This document shows positions 11,771-26,689 of a stretch of DNA of 64,000 nt, one piece after another; the stretch's first letter is position 1; each line of letters opens with the position of its first letter. The stretch comes from Sinotaia quadrata (lineage: Eukaryota; Mollusca; Gastropoda; Architaenioglossa; Viviparidae): NCBI GenBank assembly GCA_028829895.1, contig CM054183.1:77789071-77853070 (forward strand). Direction: 5' to 3'. The translations under genes were made by a program, and so were the position numbers. The notes beneath the pieces were generated by a model. The model was not told the origin of the DNA. It made no database searches and was given only the letters and a program-made list of their open reading frames with translations.

Positions 11771-12481
11771 GGTAAACAATCCAAACTGATGACGTCAGAT
11801 GTAATGACAACAAAAGAAGGCAATGACAGGGCGGAAGGAGAAATAGAATAAGTAAAGCTCATTTTCAATCACTTGTAAATACTGACACTAATAGAATTAA
11901 TATAATTGTAGTGTTAAGCAGGAATAAGGATACGTGTAGCATTTCTATTATTGTGTCCATTAACTGAACAATGACAATTTTGATCGCGTCGTGCGTGACG
12001 TGTTATAGGTGGCGCGAGCCTCGACTTAAATTAATACATACATAGGTTTGTCTGCATGTCTTTATATAAATACATATGTTGTTGTTGTTCCGCTAACAGT
12101 GCGCCCACAGGGATTGCGTTAGAACTTTTCATCTTGACGATGTTTTCAGTTCTTGGTAGATTCCTGTGAGGCCTTCCTCCTATCTCTTGTATTCAGGGAG
12201 GGTGGGGTGTGGTGTTCGTGCGTTGTGTTGTATCTTCGTGTCTGGCCGTGTGATTGTGCATGTGTTGTGTGTGTGTGTGTGTTGGTGTTGTTGTGTTTTT
12301 TTTTCCTCTTAGGGTTTTTTCAGACCCGCCTTGTGTGTGTTGATGTGTGTACCGCTTGCATTAGACCAGCGAGTTTGAGATTTGTGATTGTGCGTGTTAT
12401 CGTGGTTTTTTTTATTTTATAAAAATTATATATATTTTTATTTATTATTTTTTTTGGTTGTAGTTGTTGTTGTTGTTGTTT

Positions 12482-13393
<912 letters not shown>

Positions 13394-13407
<14 letters not shown>

Positions 13408-13480
13408 TCACCCCCCCCCCAGAAATAGACCTAAAATTACTTAAACATCCCAAAAAATTCAGCAACCCTCCAATAGCCAA
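13394..13480 (+). pseudogene. Inverted 5' piece of the non-LTR insertion
   Basis: On the plus strand this segment reads HPPWTITPPPEIDLKLLKHP and ends NPPIAK just before the right target duplication. From memory, a PPW...PP.IDL...NP stretch lies just upstream of the IYTDGS motif in I/Nimb-like ORFs. Here it points the opposite way to the RNase H part. This is the pattern left by twin priming during insertion. The call depends on that remembered similarity. Confidence 0.5.
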
Positions 13481-13495
13481 ATAAATACATATGTT

Positions 13496-15119
13496 TGTCT
13501 GCCTGCCTTTATATAAATACATAGGTTTGTCTGTTTGCTTACATATAATTGCTTACTTGCGTCTATCTGTTTTTAAAAAAATATAAATACAGACCCACAC
13601 ATGTTCATGCACATAAACGTAGACACATTATTGATTAATATAACACAAAATAAAACTTATTTGTGCAGAGAAAACAATCATTCCATCACATTACATTAAA
13701 TATTCTTCTACAGAAGGCAAGTCCAATAATTTCAACAAATGTATCAGTGAACATGAAACAACCACAAGATACATCGAACAGCTGACAACACAAAACTATT
13801 TGGGTATCTATTGGTACTTATGTGTGAGCAAGATTTATTCAATTAAATTAAAATATATTTTAGCTTAAAAACATTTTTCCATTTTCCCTCTCAGTGCTGG
13901 CAGTGTCTGAGTACTATATTGTCATTTTAAAGTTTCTTAGAGAGCTTAATAAATATAGATATTCTCGTTATTACTTTATGGCGATTTTTCCCCCGCAGAG
14001 GTCCATTATTTACGAAGAAATATGAACTAGTAAGGAATCAAGCGAATGACTGCATAAACCACACTGACCATTTTGTTTTGCTATGTATTTCCTACCCATT
14101 GACAATGCATTCATCAAACTTTGAAACGAACAAGGGGCAGAGGCAAAAATGCAATACACACACAAAAAATAAAAGATGCAACCCAGAGACTTTTAAATCA
14201 TTGCTCCGGTCCTGGTTCTCAATTTCATGCCTGCAGTCAAGTTAATGAGAACGAGTCTTTGTCGCTTGCCACAATGCAATACAATTACTTGGCTCAGCCT
14301 GGGCTCGCAGTATCGGCAAATTGGATGGCTCTCCCGCCTTATTAATTGAGTAATGGCGGTCTATTAATGCCGAGAAATATGAGCGGGCGACTTCATCAGT
14401 TTCCCGTGGTCTCAATCACGGTGAATGACAGATAAAACATTGACGAGGGACGATCGTCTCCCCTGGAACATCTCGGCTATACATTACCAGCTTATTATAG
14501 GCTTTTGAAGTTTTTCAGGCAAACTTGATAGAGTTTTGTCTCGAAGATATTTTCCTGTTGCAGGACCGCAAGAAAAGCTAGAACTGAATACCGTTTGCCC
14601 CGACATTTTGCGAGCAAAAAGTAAAAATAAAAATGGTTACATACAATCGAACAGTTCTTACAGACGGTTTGCATGGCCTGCCTCATCTCTCTCTCACAAA
14701 GTGCCAGGACCAAATTTCAAAGTCTGGAAACTCGACTTCATTTGTCATCCTATTACCTGAAGTTTCTCAGTGTCGCCGGCCTTACTGCTGTGTCTGTGCT
14801 CATTCGTTATCGCTTAAGGGGGAGAACTCTCAGAAACAGAAAACGAACTCAATACAGCATTTTTTAAAAATTGCTTTTGTGACCTAATTATGGTTCCTGG
14901 AAAGTTCACCACACTGTGAATTTCTTGTACATATAGTAAGTTGGGACCTAAAGCTGTTTCAGTTAAAGTAAAATTAATAAATTTCCGTGCCAACTCTCTC
15001 TTGTTGTTTGAGTAACCTTGACAAACATCTTCTTGTGCCAGAGAGGTAACGCCGTGCATTGTGCACATATAAATCTGTTTCTTGTAAAAGTAACTGTACT
15101 TCACCATTTCAACGCTCTT
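13496..15119. other. Mostly unique DNA, no gene recognised
   Basis: Several short open frames occur (for example 14121-14345 and 14814-15107), but none shows a known motif or a coherent pair of splice sites. The first 100 bp repeat the phrase ataaatacataggtttgtctg, also seen left of the retrotransposon. Confidence 0.5.
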
Positions 15120-15800
15120 ATCTGATAAAGGGAAACAAATCTATAACTAGCTAAACAATTCTAAAACTTAAAATGAAACAAATCTATAACTAGCGAAACA
15201 ATTCTGAAAGAAATAAAAAAGGGAAAGTTATTCTATAATTAGCTAAAGAACCCTAAAACTAAAAAGGGAAACAAATCTATAACTAGCGAAACAATTATGA
15301 AAAGGGAAAGTTAGTCTATAATTAGCGAAGCAACTCTAAAAGAAAAAAAAAGGAAACAAACCTATAACCAGCGAAACAATTTTAAAACAAAATGGGAAAC
15401 AAATCTAAAACTAGCGAAACAATTCTAAAACAAACAAACAAAAAAATGAAAGTCTATAATTAGCGAAATAATTCTAAAAACTTAAAAGGGAATGTTAGTC
15501 TATAATTTTTAAAACATTTCTTAAACAAAAATAGGAATGTTAGTCTATAATTAGTGAAACAATTCTAAAAAAAAAAAAATAGGGAAAGCTTGTGTATAAT
15601 TAGAGAAACTGCTCCAATACAAAATAGCGAAAGTTAATTCTAATACTAGCGAAACTACTCTATAGTTATTCTATAACTAGTAAACTGCTCTCATACATAA
15701 AAGGGAAAGCTAGTTTATAAAATACTAAAAGGAGAAGCTTATCTATTACTAGCGAAACCGCTCAATATGAAAAAAGAGCAGCTACTCTGCAACTAATGAA
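15120..15800. repeat. Degenerate A-rich minisatellite, about 40-45 bp
   Basis: About 15 diverged copies of aaagggaaacaaatctataa ctagcgaaacaattctaaaa with variable A-runs. An old array. Confidence 0.75.
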
Positions 15801-16189
15801 ACAGATCTAATCAGAAGAAGTGAAGATAAATGGCGGCTATTTTGCACGTAATAACGAATGATGAGAAAGTTATGCTAGTAGCGAAATAAATACATTTCTC
15901 TAATCTTGTTTACCACTTATCATAATTCACCATGCTTCATGACAAGAAGTGAACACGTCACACCAAGAGTGCATTGAAGTGTATCTGCTTCAGTTCACAC
16001 AATATATACAGTTCCTAAGCTACGAATGTAAGAGAAACATTCTTATAACTGTGGTACGATAAATCTAAATTAAGAAAAATAATTTTTAAAAAATTAAAAG
16101 CAAGCCCACACCTTCCACAAGCTTGTATCCCTTCCATGCCGGAAATACGCAATAAAAAATTTACAAAAAATCGTTGCGATGTGCGACCT

Positions 16190-16350
16190 CCTTAAAACCA
16201 TCCATCATCATCGGCTAGCTCTCACTGAGGTAACGGTCGGAAGGCGAATCCCTTATTAACTCATCCATCATTTCAGTTAGCGGGGACATGCCATCGCTTC
16301 TCACACCAAGGTCCCAAGTTCGATTCCAGCCAAATCCAGATTTCTGTCTC
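16190..16350 (+). repeat. SINE-like tRNA-derived fragment
   Basis: The segment has caagttcgattccagcc, which fits a Pol III box B (GTTCGANTCC). Upstream, cagttagcggggacatgcc and ggctagctctcactgaggta are possible diverged box A words. No second copy is present in the window to define ends, so this is only a suggestion of a SINE. Confidence 0.35.
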
Positions 16351-16379
16351 TGACCATTTTCCACTCTCTGGGTCTAGAG

Positions 16380-17060
16380 TTGTCACATAAATCTAGTCCA
16401 TTACTCTGTCTCGAGATTCAACAGACTATTTATGAGTGGTCAAATAAAGGCTTAAGTAATAACATTCCCTTTCAGGCGAGATCTTCTTAACGCATATCCC
16501 TAATCCATCGCCATTTTATGCGTAATCAACTTAAACCTTAAATCTAATCCATAACCATTTTATGAGTGGTGAGCTAAAAGTTAGATCTAATCCATACCCT
16601 TTCTATGAATGGTCAGCTAAAACTCAGATCTAATCTATAACTATTTTATATAACCCCTCTCTGAGAAGGCATCTAAGGGACTGATCTAATCTTAAATGAG
16701 TTACCAATACATCTGATATGTTAGCAATGGCCATTTACTGACTTAGATTTAATTCACTACTACTGGCTTCGATACAGTTTCAGTATACAAATATGAATTT
16801 GTATAAACAAGTCTAGATCTAATTCATTTTCTTTATGACTGGGTATATAAAGAACTACATCTAAGCCATCAGCCCTTTTAAGGTCATTTAAAGTTCTACA
16901 TTTAACCCTTTTCTCTGTTCCATAACGATTCACTATATAAAAGCCTAGATATAGTCTATAATCCTTTTACAAGTAGAATTTAAGGATTAGATCTAATCCA
17001 TTGCAATTTTAAGAGTTGCCATTTAAAAACCCATTTTAAAGCATCACCTTTTTATGAGTG
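16380..17060. repeat. Degenerate minisatellite, about 45-55 bp
   Basis: Diverged copies share tagatctaatccataac and cattttatgagtggtcagc. Spacing and sequence vary widely. Confidence 0.65.
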
Positions 17061-17107
17061 TCCATCAGTTATCTAAATGCATAGATCTTAGGTATTACTC
17101 CACCACA

Positions 17108-17154
17108 TAGATATATATATATATATAGATAGATAGAAAGACAGACAGACAGAC

Positions 17155-17218
<64 letters not shown>

Positions 17219-17219
17219 G
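17108..17219. repeat. (GATA)n/(GACA)n microsatellite
   Basis: A tatatagatagatag run with a central gacagacagacag block. Frames across it read Ile-Tyr-Leu-Ser repeats only. 17220-18030 holds no recognised feature. Confidence 0.97.
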
Positions 17220-18031
17220 AAATATATGGGTGAATGAGTGTTCACTCGCGAAATCAACAAACATTCGTGCTCATAACCAATATTGTATAAGTTAGCATTG
17301 TTAATAGTGCATGATTTCTTTTTCATCTCTTTAAAAGCAAATTAATCATCTCTTTTAACAGATAGTGGGTTGATTCCACTGATTTAAAATACATTTATAT
17401 TGTCACATATCAACACTTACATTGATTTTGGTAGTTTTATAGAGAAACAGCTTTTGATTCAATAATGGATTAATAACGTTTTAAAATATCTAGATTAACT
17501 TTACATTTTCGACTATTTACGTAAATCATTTGCAATAAAATTCAACGGTCACCAGTCTGCATCGTGAAAGTAATGTATTACGCTTTATGACGCCTGACGT
17601 TATAAACAAACAGGTTGTATACAGAATGAAAATAATACCGGCTATTTTCTCATTTCAGCAGCAATATGCAGTCCGACATAACGGGCCTGAAGATAAATTT
17701 CATGAGCTAAAAGAACATTAAATTAAAAAATCATCAGGTATTATAAAACTCTGTGTTTTGCATATAAAAGACATGTCAAAGTCCGCTCATTGTAATCTAA
17801 TTCGGGTCATCTAAGTTCAGGTCCATGTGTAACGCTTTTGCAAGCAGTTTCCATTTAAGACTCAGTGGGAGGCCATATTCGTCTGAGTGAGAAGAAAGGG
17901 CGATAATTGTAATTGCTGAAAACAACGTTGCGAGTGAATGAAGCCAAACAAACATAAAGCTTTAACGATTTCTATTAATACTACTGCCTGAATTTAATTC
18001 CAGACCTAGTTCGAATTACTCCAACGATCAA

Positions 18032-18180
<149 letters not shown>

Positions 18181-18594
18181 TTAAAACTATTATTACTACT
18201 ACAAGTAGTATTACAATTATAACAGCAGCATCATATTACAATTATAACAGCAGCATCTATTATTACTACTTCTACTATTACTATTACAACAACAAGTACC
18301 ACTACTACTTAGTTGTAGTGGTAGTAAAGTTGCTGCTATTAATTATATGGATTTGATTAGCTTTTCAAAATCGTTTTCCCACGCTCTAAAAGCACGTTAC
18401 AATGACATTAATGACATTAAGTTCAACAACCCAATTTAAGGAGAAGACGAGTGCATGGTGATATTCCCACCAACCGGCGTGCATCATGAACCCAAGGTTT
18501 ATCAGTCTTCTTTACGAGAGTCCACTACTGGACGTTCAGGTTGACCGCTCGCCAACCCTCTCCCTGTATATATCCGTTACACTATTTCCTCTCT

Positions 18595-18735
18595 ATCTGT
18601 ATCTGTCTTATATCAATCTATTGTATGTCTTATATCAATCTATTATCTGTCTTGTATCAATCTATTATCTGTCTTATATCAATCTATTATACTGTCTTGT
18701 ATCAATCTATTATATGTTATATATCTATAATATAT
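18595..18735. repeat. Minisatellite, about 22-24 bp unit x 6
   Basis: Unit atctgtcttatatcaatcta tt with slight variation (ttgtatcaatc). The overlapping open frames only read this and are not accepted as genes. Confidence 0.8.
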
Positions 18736-19324
18736 ATTATATTATTCTTTTATCTGTCTGAGTATCTATGTACGGACATATATACCTGTCCTATTTATTT
18801 CTCTACCTGTATCTATCTGTTAACTGTTTGTGTGATATTTACGGATTTATATGTTTATCCTGTCGTATACTCACTCACTCTTGTATTTCTCTCTATGGTT
18901 GCCTATTATTCTGCCTCTATCGGATACGTATGATTCTTTGTGTGGACATACCGTATCCAAAGAGCTGTCATTCTAAGTATACTTGACAAGTCATGTTTAT
19001 TGCCCAGAGAGGTCTTAACTCATCACATGCCACACTAGTCATTGCTCTGTCTAGAAAGGTATATAGCTGTTAGTGTTACAAACAACACGTTTCCAATAAA
19101 TATAATTACCTAAGTATTACAATAGTCATCATTGGCACATACGCCGTTGACTTCATAAAGTAAAATGCTTACTATCAAGGATTTAGCTCTGACATGGAAC
19201 GCTGATTTTATAAAGTAACACGTTTTATCACTCTGCACTCACACACTATGGTTGCTTCTTTGCCAGGCTCAAGACAATCACTATAGTCACAGACTCCCAC
19301 CTTCTCATGTGACACAACAACTAT

Positions 19325-19570
19325 TATTATTACTGCACTAAAGAACATAGATTTCTTCTCTGGACTCAAGAATCATTATTACTGCACTAAAGAACATCGA
19401 TTTCTTCTCTGGACTCAAGAATCATTATTACTGCACTAAAGAACATCGATTTCTTCGCTGGACTCACTAATCATTATTACTGCACTAAATCTCTGGACTC
19501 ACTAATCATTATTACTGCACTAAATCTCTGGACTCACTAATCATTATTACTGCACTAAAGAACATTAACT
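19325..19570. repeat. Minisatellite, 31-60 bp unit x 5-6
   Basis: Copies share atcattattactgcactaaa. The longer ones add gaacatcgatttcttctctg gactcaaga, the shorter ones only tctctggactcacta. It is a two-length array. Confidence 0.85.
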
Positions 19571-19775
19571 TCATACTTGACGCACCAGTTTTTATTAGCG
19601 GACAAAAGGCAATGACTTTATAATCTGATCCGATAAATTTCACTCCTCAACACAGAGCTATGACTTAATTACCTGACACTAATTTTGTTATTATATACTT
19701 TGACAAATATTTTCAGAGCCGAGAATTTTCATCTGTAAATACTAATATTATTTTATAACATATTAAACTCAAGCA

Positions 19776-19968
19776 ATTTATTTTTTTGTAAATTTCTAGC
19801 TTAATTTAATATTTTGTAAATTTCTAGCTTAATTTAATATTTTGTAAATTTCTAGCTTAATTTAATATTTTGTAAATTTGTAGGTTAATTTAATATTTTG
19901 TAAATTTCTAGCTTAATTTAATATTTTGTAAATTTCTAGCTTAATTTAATATTTCTAGCTTAGTAAAT
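19776..19968. repeat. Minisatellite, 28 bp unit x 6-7
   Basis: Unit aatttctagcttaatttaat attttgta. One copy has aatttgtaggtt. Confidence 0.9.
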
Positions 19969-20007
19969 GTCAGGTAGTGGTGTTAGTTGTCATCGCGCGT
20001 TCAAGTA

Positions 20008-20137
20008 AAATGGATTAAACAGGTGACACTAATTGACAGACTAAGCTAAGTAAGTTATGCCTGAAAATGGATTAAACAGGTGACATTAATTGACAGAGTA
20101 AGCTAAGAAAGTTATGCCTGAAAATGGATTAAACAAA
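20008..20137. repeat. Tandem duplication, about 60 bp x 2.3
   Basis: Copies share aaaatggattaaacaggtga and aattgacagactaagctaag. 20138-21030 holds nothing recognised. Confidence 0.8.
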
Positions 20138-21030
20138 TATTATGGCATAAGTACTAGGTTTACTTAATTTTGCTTTTTACTGGCTATCTGACATTTTTTC
20201 TATCCAAATAATAGACAATCCATTATTAAATGAAATCTTAAAACAAAGTTTAGTTTATTTTTGTCAGCCGTCAAATTTTTGATTTTTCAAGTCATTAACG
20301 TTTCATCTCTGTTGGTTAATTATTATTCACATAACCAAAATAATAAAAAAAAAAAAACCCACCCCAACAACTAAGCAAAGTCGTAAAATGCAAAAAGAAG
20401 TTGTGCTTTAAAACCAGAAGCATGTTTAATTTTCCCGCCTACCAAGATAACATAAAATGTATGTTATTACAAGCAGAATGGTCAGTGTTCTGTGTGTATG
20501 TTGTGTGTTGTGTTGTAAGGTATTTCTTTGTTAACTGACGACAAAGTTTACAGAAATATCTCAATTAGCGATGTTTATAGAATAAAAATGACTCGTATTA
20601 TACATGCAGACATATCAATATTTAATACCCAGATAATTATTGTGTTGTCGCTATTATATTACTATAACATTATTGTGAACTTAGTTTGAGACACCTATGG
20701 AGATTATTAGAAGACCCGTGTCAGATCACAATGAGATAAATGCGTGGTCATTCAGAGAACACTAAAGAGATTACTTTGAAATAAGTATCGCATATCAGTG
20801 AGAGATAACTCTGAAGTTAAATGAAACACTAAGGAAACTACTGTGAGACAAGCATAAGACTACAGCGAGATAATTGGGTGGCTGAGACGAGCGCCTAGAT
20901 ATCTCGCTGTATAGCTACTATATCTGGCTACACATTATAAAATGACGTTTATAACAATGCAGTACAGTTACCTAAACATAACTAGTATGTCTTTGGCATA
21001 TAAATGTCAAACAAATGCCAATTATTCCTT

Positions 21031-21138
<108 letters not shown>

Positions 21139-21157
21139 TAAGTACAAAACGTGCATA

Positions 21158-21455
21158 GAGAATGTGATAAGTGATTTATATGCACAAACTATGTGGACCC
21201 GACTGGTAAATGTGATAAGTGATTTATATAAACAAACTATGTTGACCTGACTAGTAAATGTGATAAGTGATTTATATGCACAAGCTATGTGGACCTGACT
21301 GGTAAATGTGATAAGTGATTTATATAAACAAACTATATGGACCTGACTAGTAAATGTGATAAGTGATTTATATGCACAAGCTATGTGGACCTGACTGGTA
21401 AATGTGATAAGTGATTTATATAAACAAACTATGTGGACCCGATTAGTAAATGTGA
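21158..21455. repeat. 48 bp minisatellite in a 96 bp higher-order pattern
   Basis: Six units begin aatgtgataagtgatttata. Odd units continue tgcacaa(g/a)ct and end actggta. Even units continue taaacaaact and end with a tagta form. The A-B-A-B-A-B order shows amplification of a dimer. Confidence 0.9.
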
Positions 21456-21739
21456 CCTGATTAATGATTGTTTTAAACATATTGTGTGATCTAGCATTTT
21501 TTCCAAGCTTTCGACTGCAACATATTGGATTTGATAAGTTTGACAACTGTAGAAAAGCGAAATAAAGATGTACACTTTTATTAAATTATAAATATAACAT
21601 TTAATTTTTTTAAGTTTTAAGCCAGGCAGAAGGGAAAAAAAGACACATAAGTGTCAAATTTATAAGATCATAAGCTCTCGATGGACAAACTAGACCATTT
21701 GGACAGTTTGTCATGCACTAATTAGTACTAACATAATTC

Positions 21740-22080
21740 TGCATTTTTTTTAATTCGGACAAAAGATTAAACTTGCATTAAATAACAGCGCGATATTTAA
21801 AAATTGTTAAATATATTTTTTTAAAATAAAAGGACTAAATTTTTATTGGGACAACAGACTAAACAGGCACAAAATAATAACGCAATATTTAAAAATTGTT
21901 AAATGTATATATTTTTTTAATTAAAGGACTAAATTTTTATTGGGACAACAGACTAAACAGGCACAAAATAATAACGCAATATTTAAAAATTGTGAAACAT
22001 AATTCGATTGAAAAGATTTTTTTTTCATTGGGACAAAAGATTAAACATACACAACTAATGCAATATTTTAAAATTGTAAA
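21740..22080. repeat. Diverged tandem repeat, about 105-110 bp x 3
   Basis: Copies share gggacaacagactaaacagg and aataacgcaatatttaaaaa ttgt. The 108-codon frame at 21896-22222 spans two copies and has no known motif. Confidence 0.75.
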
Positions 22081-22344
22081 ACAAAATTTTTATATAGAAA
22101 GATTATTTTATTTTTTAAAAAAAGCAATGCACAATACAATAATATCGATTAACATACATAATAATAAAAGCGGCATTTTAATAGAACTAAAGACACTGAT
22201 TAAATTTTTAAATGGTCTTTAAGTATTGAAAGTCAATTCATACAGTTTGTTTACTTTTTAATTAGCTGATATTAATTGTTGCACACATTCGGAACACTCA
22301 ATAATCAGTCCTGCTTTAGTTGATGATGATGGTGACGATGATCA

Positions 22345-22558
22345 CGATGATCAATTTATGTATCAAATAGAAAGTGTGATAACACAAATCAAATGATATC
22401 TACACAAATATTCATTCAACTTTATGTATCAAATAGAAAGTATAATAATACAAAAATCAAATGATATCTACACAAATATTCATTCAACTTTATGTATCAA
22501 ATAGAAAGTATAATAATACACAAATCAAATGATATCTGCACAAATATTCATTCAATTT
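22345..22558. repeat. Minisatellite, about 69 bp unit x 3
   Basis: Copies share tttatgtatcaaatagaaag and caaatcaaatgatatctaca. 22559-23490 holds only AT-rich DNA plus the G-run below. Confidence 0.85.
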
Positions 22559-23227
22559 TAGAAAACAAATAACAGTGCAAATGACACCCTAAAGAAATAA
22601 TTTTCTTTTACAAGAAAACTCTTTGGTATTCAAATAAATATATATTTTATGGATTCAAACTTATTGTACAAGCAATATTGTAAAGCTTAAACATATATTT
22701 TTGTAATATAAGCACGCACATACAGAAGCCTCCCCTCCTCCACTATTATTAGAAAAAAACACAAATAATCCTATTATTAGAAAAAACTACAAATAGAAAA
22801 AAACGACATATACTTGTCCATATGCACACTCCTTGAGAAGATTACGTTAACGATAACCATTGCACTTTATTCACAGGATAACTAGTAGAGGTGTGTATTG
22901 CTAGGGTGGAAACAAAATATATAAAAGAAATATGGAAATTACTTGTCTAAATAGCAATGATATAATAAAACTGCTGTTTATACAACCGATCTCATGCCCA
23001 CACGTATTGTCTGTAGTCTCATAACTGTCATACTTATATAACAATAAATGGCATCTCTTATCTTCTATGTAGTTTCACAATAGTCTCGACTGTTTTAAGA
23101 TTGTACTGCGATCAAAGGGACACAACTTTAGTCGAAGTATGTACATATTTTATTTCACAATAATACATATTCTTTCCCCTTAAATGAAAAGGTTGCAGTT
23201 TATTCTTTTTTTTTAATTTTATTTTTC

Positions 23228-23257
23228 GGGGGGGGGGGGGGGGGGAGGGGAAGGCGG
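23228..23257. repeat. Poly-G run of about 18 with GGGG follow-ons
   Basis: An unbroken G run followed by aggggaaggcgggg, capable in principle of G-quadruplex formation. Confidence 0.9.
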
Positions 23258-23499
23258 GGCGTAGATGAAATCAGCATCTATTGAAATGACATAAACAACT
23301 TTCCATTTTCCATTTTTAACATATTTAACAAATAAAGTTTATAGTCATTAATATTTACGATGAGTTAATAAATATAAAATAATACATTATTACCTCACAT
23401 CTTTAATATATATTTTTAATTTTCACTTCGACATAGTCTTCATATCCCCATGAAATTTATGCAGCAATTAAATTAACAAGAAAAGAATAAAACAGGAAC

Positions 23500-23615
23500 T
23501 GAAAAAGGCAGGAATCTATGAAGTAATACAGAGTGAGGTAAACAAAAGGCGGGAATCTATGAAATAATAAAGAGTGAGGTAAACAAAAAGCGGGAATCTA
23601 AGAAGTAATAAAGAT
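23500..23615. repeat. Tandem repeat, about 43 bp x 3
   Basis: Copies share gcgggaatctatgaagtaat and agagtgaggtaaacaaaa. 23616-24690 contains no recognised gene; 24180-24394 holds short open frames on both strands without known motifs. Confidence 0.75.
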
Positions 23616-24694
23616 GGGAAAGTCAACTGAGAAATACATGAATATGCTCACTAATAAAGATAGAAGGTGGTTTAATCAGTCAGAAAATGAACGGAAATAT
23701 TGTCCCCATTACAATAAGATGAAAATAATTTATAATAGCGAGAATACTTTAGGTCCCTTCGTCAAAGGTAATATTTGTTTGCGCACTAAATTCTTCACCC
23801 ATAACGTCATTAATATACCATTAGAATTGTAATGATTTGGAAGACAAAAGCAGTTTAAGGAATTTAATTAAATATTTCACATGAATTTTTCTATTTTATT
23901 TTGGCTTTTTTTTCTTTTCCTTATTATTTCCAGTGAACAATGTGATATCCGATGTTAGATAATAGAAATTCATCCTCTAGAGAAGAAGAATTATTTGAGT
24001 ACCTTGATCACAAAGTGACCTTTATCAAAGTAAAAGGGATCAAAAATAATTTTGCATGTATAAAGTAATAATGTAACAAGGCTCATAATCGCCGGACATA
24101 AATTTATCAGTCACACTCAAGTTACCTCCCTTCAACCGTAAGTCTGTTCCATCATGCCCTCAACCATGCTAAGATTATTATGACCATACGACACAGTAAT
24201 GTAAATTATAAAGCATACAATGTGCCTGTCGTTAGGCGTAGTGACGTATTTCCTGTATTTAGTGGGCAACTCCCGACTGACATGTCTGTTCTAGCCAAAA
24301 TGTCACCTCGCCCTTTGTGGAAATGTGCACGCAGCAAATTATTAAAATTAATTTTTTTTTTTAAGCTCATTGTACACTGAAATACACCCAGCAAAAATGA
24401 AGGCTTGTTTCGTGTATATCGAGATGCATGCTAATGGGGTCAAGAAGCGCTGCATTGGTGGGAACCACACTGACAAGTATAACACCCGCCTTGAAACTGG
24501 ATACTTGCGATAATAACCTGATGTTCGTTTATTATAAGAAATAAATCGAAACCTAATTTAACTGATTATTATCTTTACTGTTTCCCATTTTGAGTTTAAA
24601 TATAATAAATATTGTATACACGGCAGTGACAGTTAATGCCTATATTATCACTTAAATTTCTTAATTGTACTTGATAAATTCCGCAACTTTACTT

Positions 24695-25660
24695 TGATCT
24701 TAATATGACTTGACGTTCCTAATATAAATTATACTTGAGTTCCTAATATGACTTGACGTTCCTACTATAAATTATACTTGACGTTCCTACTATTACTTAC
24801 ACCTAACGTTCCTACTATGACTTACACTTGATGTTCCTAATATAACTTGACGTTCCTACTATAAATTATACTTGACGTTCCTACTATGACTTACCTTTGA
24901 CGTTCCTAATATAACTTGACGTTCCTTATATTACTTACACCTAACGTTCCTACTATGACTTACACTTGACGTTCCTACTATAAATTATACTTGACGTTCC
25001 TACTATGACTTACCCTTGACGTTCCTACTATTACTTACACCTAATGTTCCTATGACTTACACTTGACGTTCCTAATATAACTTGACGTTCCTACTATAAA
25101 TTATACTTGACGTTCCTACTATGACTTATCCTTGACGTTCCTAATATAACTTGACGTTCCTACTATAACTTACACTTGACGTTCCTACTATAACTTACAC
25201 CTAACGTTCCTACTATGACTTACACTTGACGTTCCTAATATAACTTGACGTTCATACTATAACTTACACTTGACGTTCCTACTATAAATTATACTTGACG
25301 TTCCTACTATAACTTATACTTGACGTTCCTACTATAACTTACACCTAACGTTCCTACTATGACTTACACTTGACGTTCCTAATATAACATGACGTTCCTA
25401 CTAACACTTGACGTTCTTATTATAAATTATACTTGATCTTCCTATTCTAATTTACAATTGACGTTCCTACTATAAATTATACTTGATCTTCCTAATATAA
25501 CTTATGCTTGACGTTCCTAATTTAACTTGTACTTAATGCTCCTACTATGACTCGTCTTTACTAATATAATTCATACTTGATGTTTTTAATGTAACTCATA
25601 CTTGATGCTTTTAATGTAACTCGACGTTCCTACTATTACATTTAATTGACGTTCCTATTT
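24695..25660. repeat. Large degenerate array, unit about 20-29 bp
   Basis: About 35-40 copies of tgacgttcctactataactt ac(ac)(t)t with variants (taaattatact, atgacttaccc, aatataact). Long and short subunits alternate irregularly. It ends in clearly decayed copies with gatgtttttaatg. Confidence 0.9.
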
Positions 25661-25764
25661 ATGCTTGGCTCTTTATCATGTCCCTTATTCCAGAGATACT
25701 AAAGTGTGAATTTCCGAATGAATTTGATCGACTCCCTCAAATAAAAATAAAAAATAAAGAAAGC

Positions 25765-25850
25765 CATTTTACTAACATTTCACTGAGCATTATTATAGTC
25801 TTTACTAACATTCCACTGAGCATTATTATAGTCTTTACTAATGTGTTGGC
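25765..25850. repeat. Short tandem repeat, 32 bp x 2-3
   Basis: Copies read tttactaacattccactgag cattattatagtc. Confidence 0.75.
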
Positions 25851-25904
25851 GTATATGATTATGAAACGCATCAGTTGAAAGGTGTGTAAAATTACACTCC
25901 CTCT

Positions 25905-26070
25905 TCGTATACAACAATTATATTACCAAGCATAGTGGACTTACTGATATGACAGTTGTCCTGCAGTTGTAATATCTTCTATACATTATACAACAGTTAT
26001 ATTGCCAAGCATAGTGGACTTACTGATATAACAGTGTGCTTTTAGTTGTCCTGCAGTTGTAATATCTTCA
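25905..26070. repeat. Tandem duplication, about 80-95 bp x 2
   Basis: Both copies contain caagcatagtggacttactg and gttgtcctgcagttgtaata. 26071-26690 is T-rich with nothing recognised. Confidence 0.75.
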
Positions 26071-26689
26071 TAATTAAGTTATGCTTTTGTTATCTAGAGT
26101 TGAATTGTCTTTCTAATTATGTTTCTTTTATCTTAGAATTCTATTATCTTTATAGTTATATTGTATTTCTGTTATCGTGCAGTTGTTTATTATGTTTCGT
26201 TTTATATACTACAGCTATATTATCTTCAGAATAACTTCCATAATATAATTTTTAATAGTTTTGCTTCTTAATCTAATGTAAAATTATATTATAATAATAT
26301 CGATATCTTTATTTTATGTTGAAATTATATTTTTTATATTACTATTATGCCTTTTTTAAATCGAAGTTAATGAATCTTTATAATTAATTGGCATCAAATT
26401 TTTATTTATTCTAAAGATTTTTTTATATAGTTACCTTTCTTTATCTTTAGTCATCAGTTTTTTTAATTATTTTTAATTTTGCATGCTTAAGTTATATCAT
26501 TTTGACTTGATTTGTTCATCTTTTGTCATCACTGCTTTTTGCATGCCGTTATTCTGAATGTACAATCTAATTATTTTGCTGCCCTGTAATTCTCATCTTC
26601 ACAAAAATAATGAAAAATGATATTGCATTCTTCTTAAGTTACTGTGACATATTTGATATTGCCACGTTGCGCAATTGTGTTCTGCATTA

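Noticed and set aside
24180..24394. Open frames on both strands
   Set aside because: Both are short, overlapping and without motif; a dispersed repeat is possible but no second copy lies in the window.
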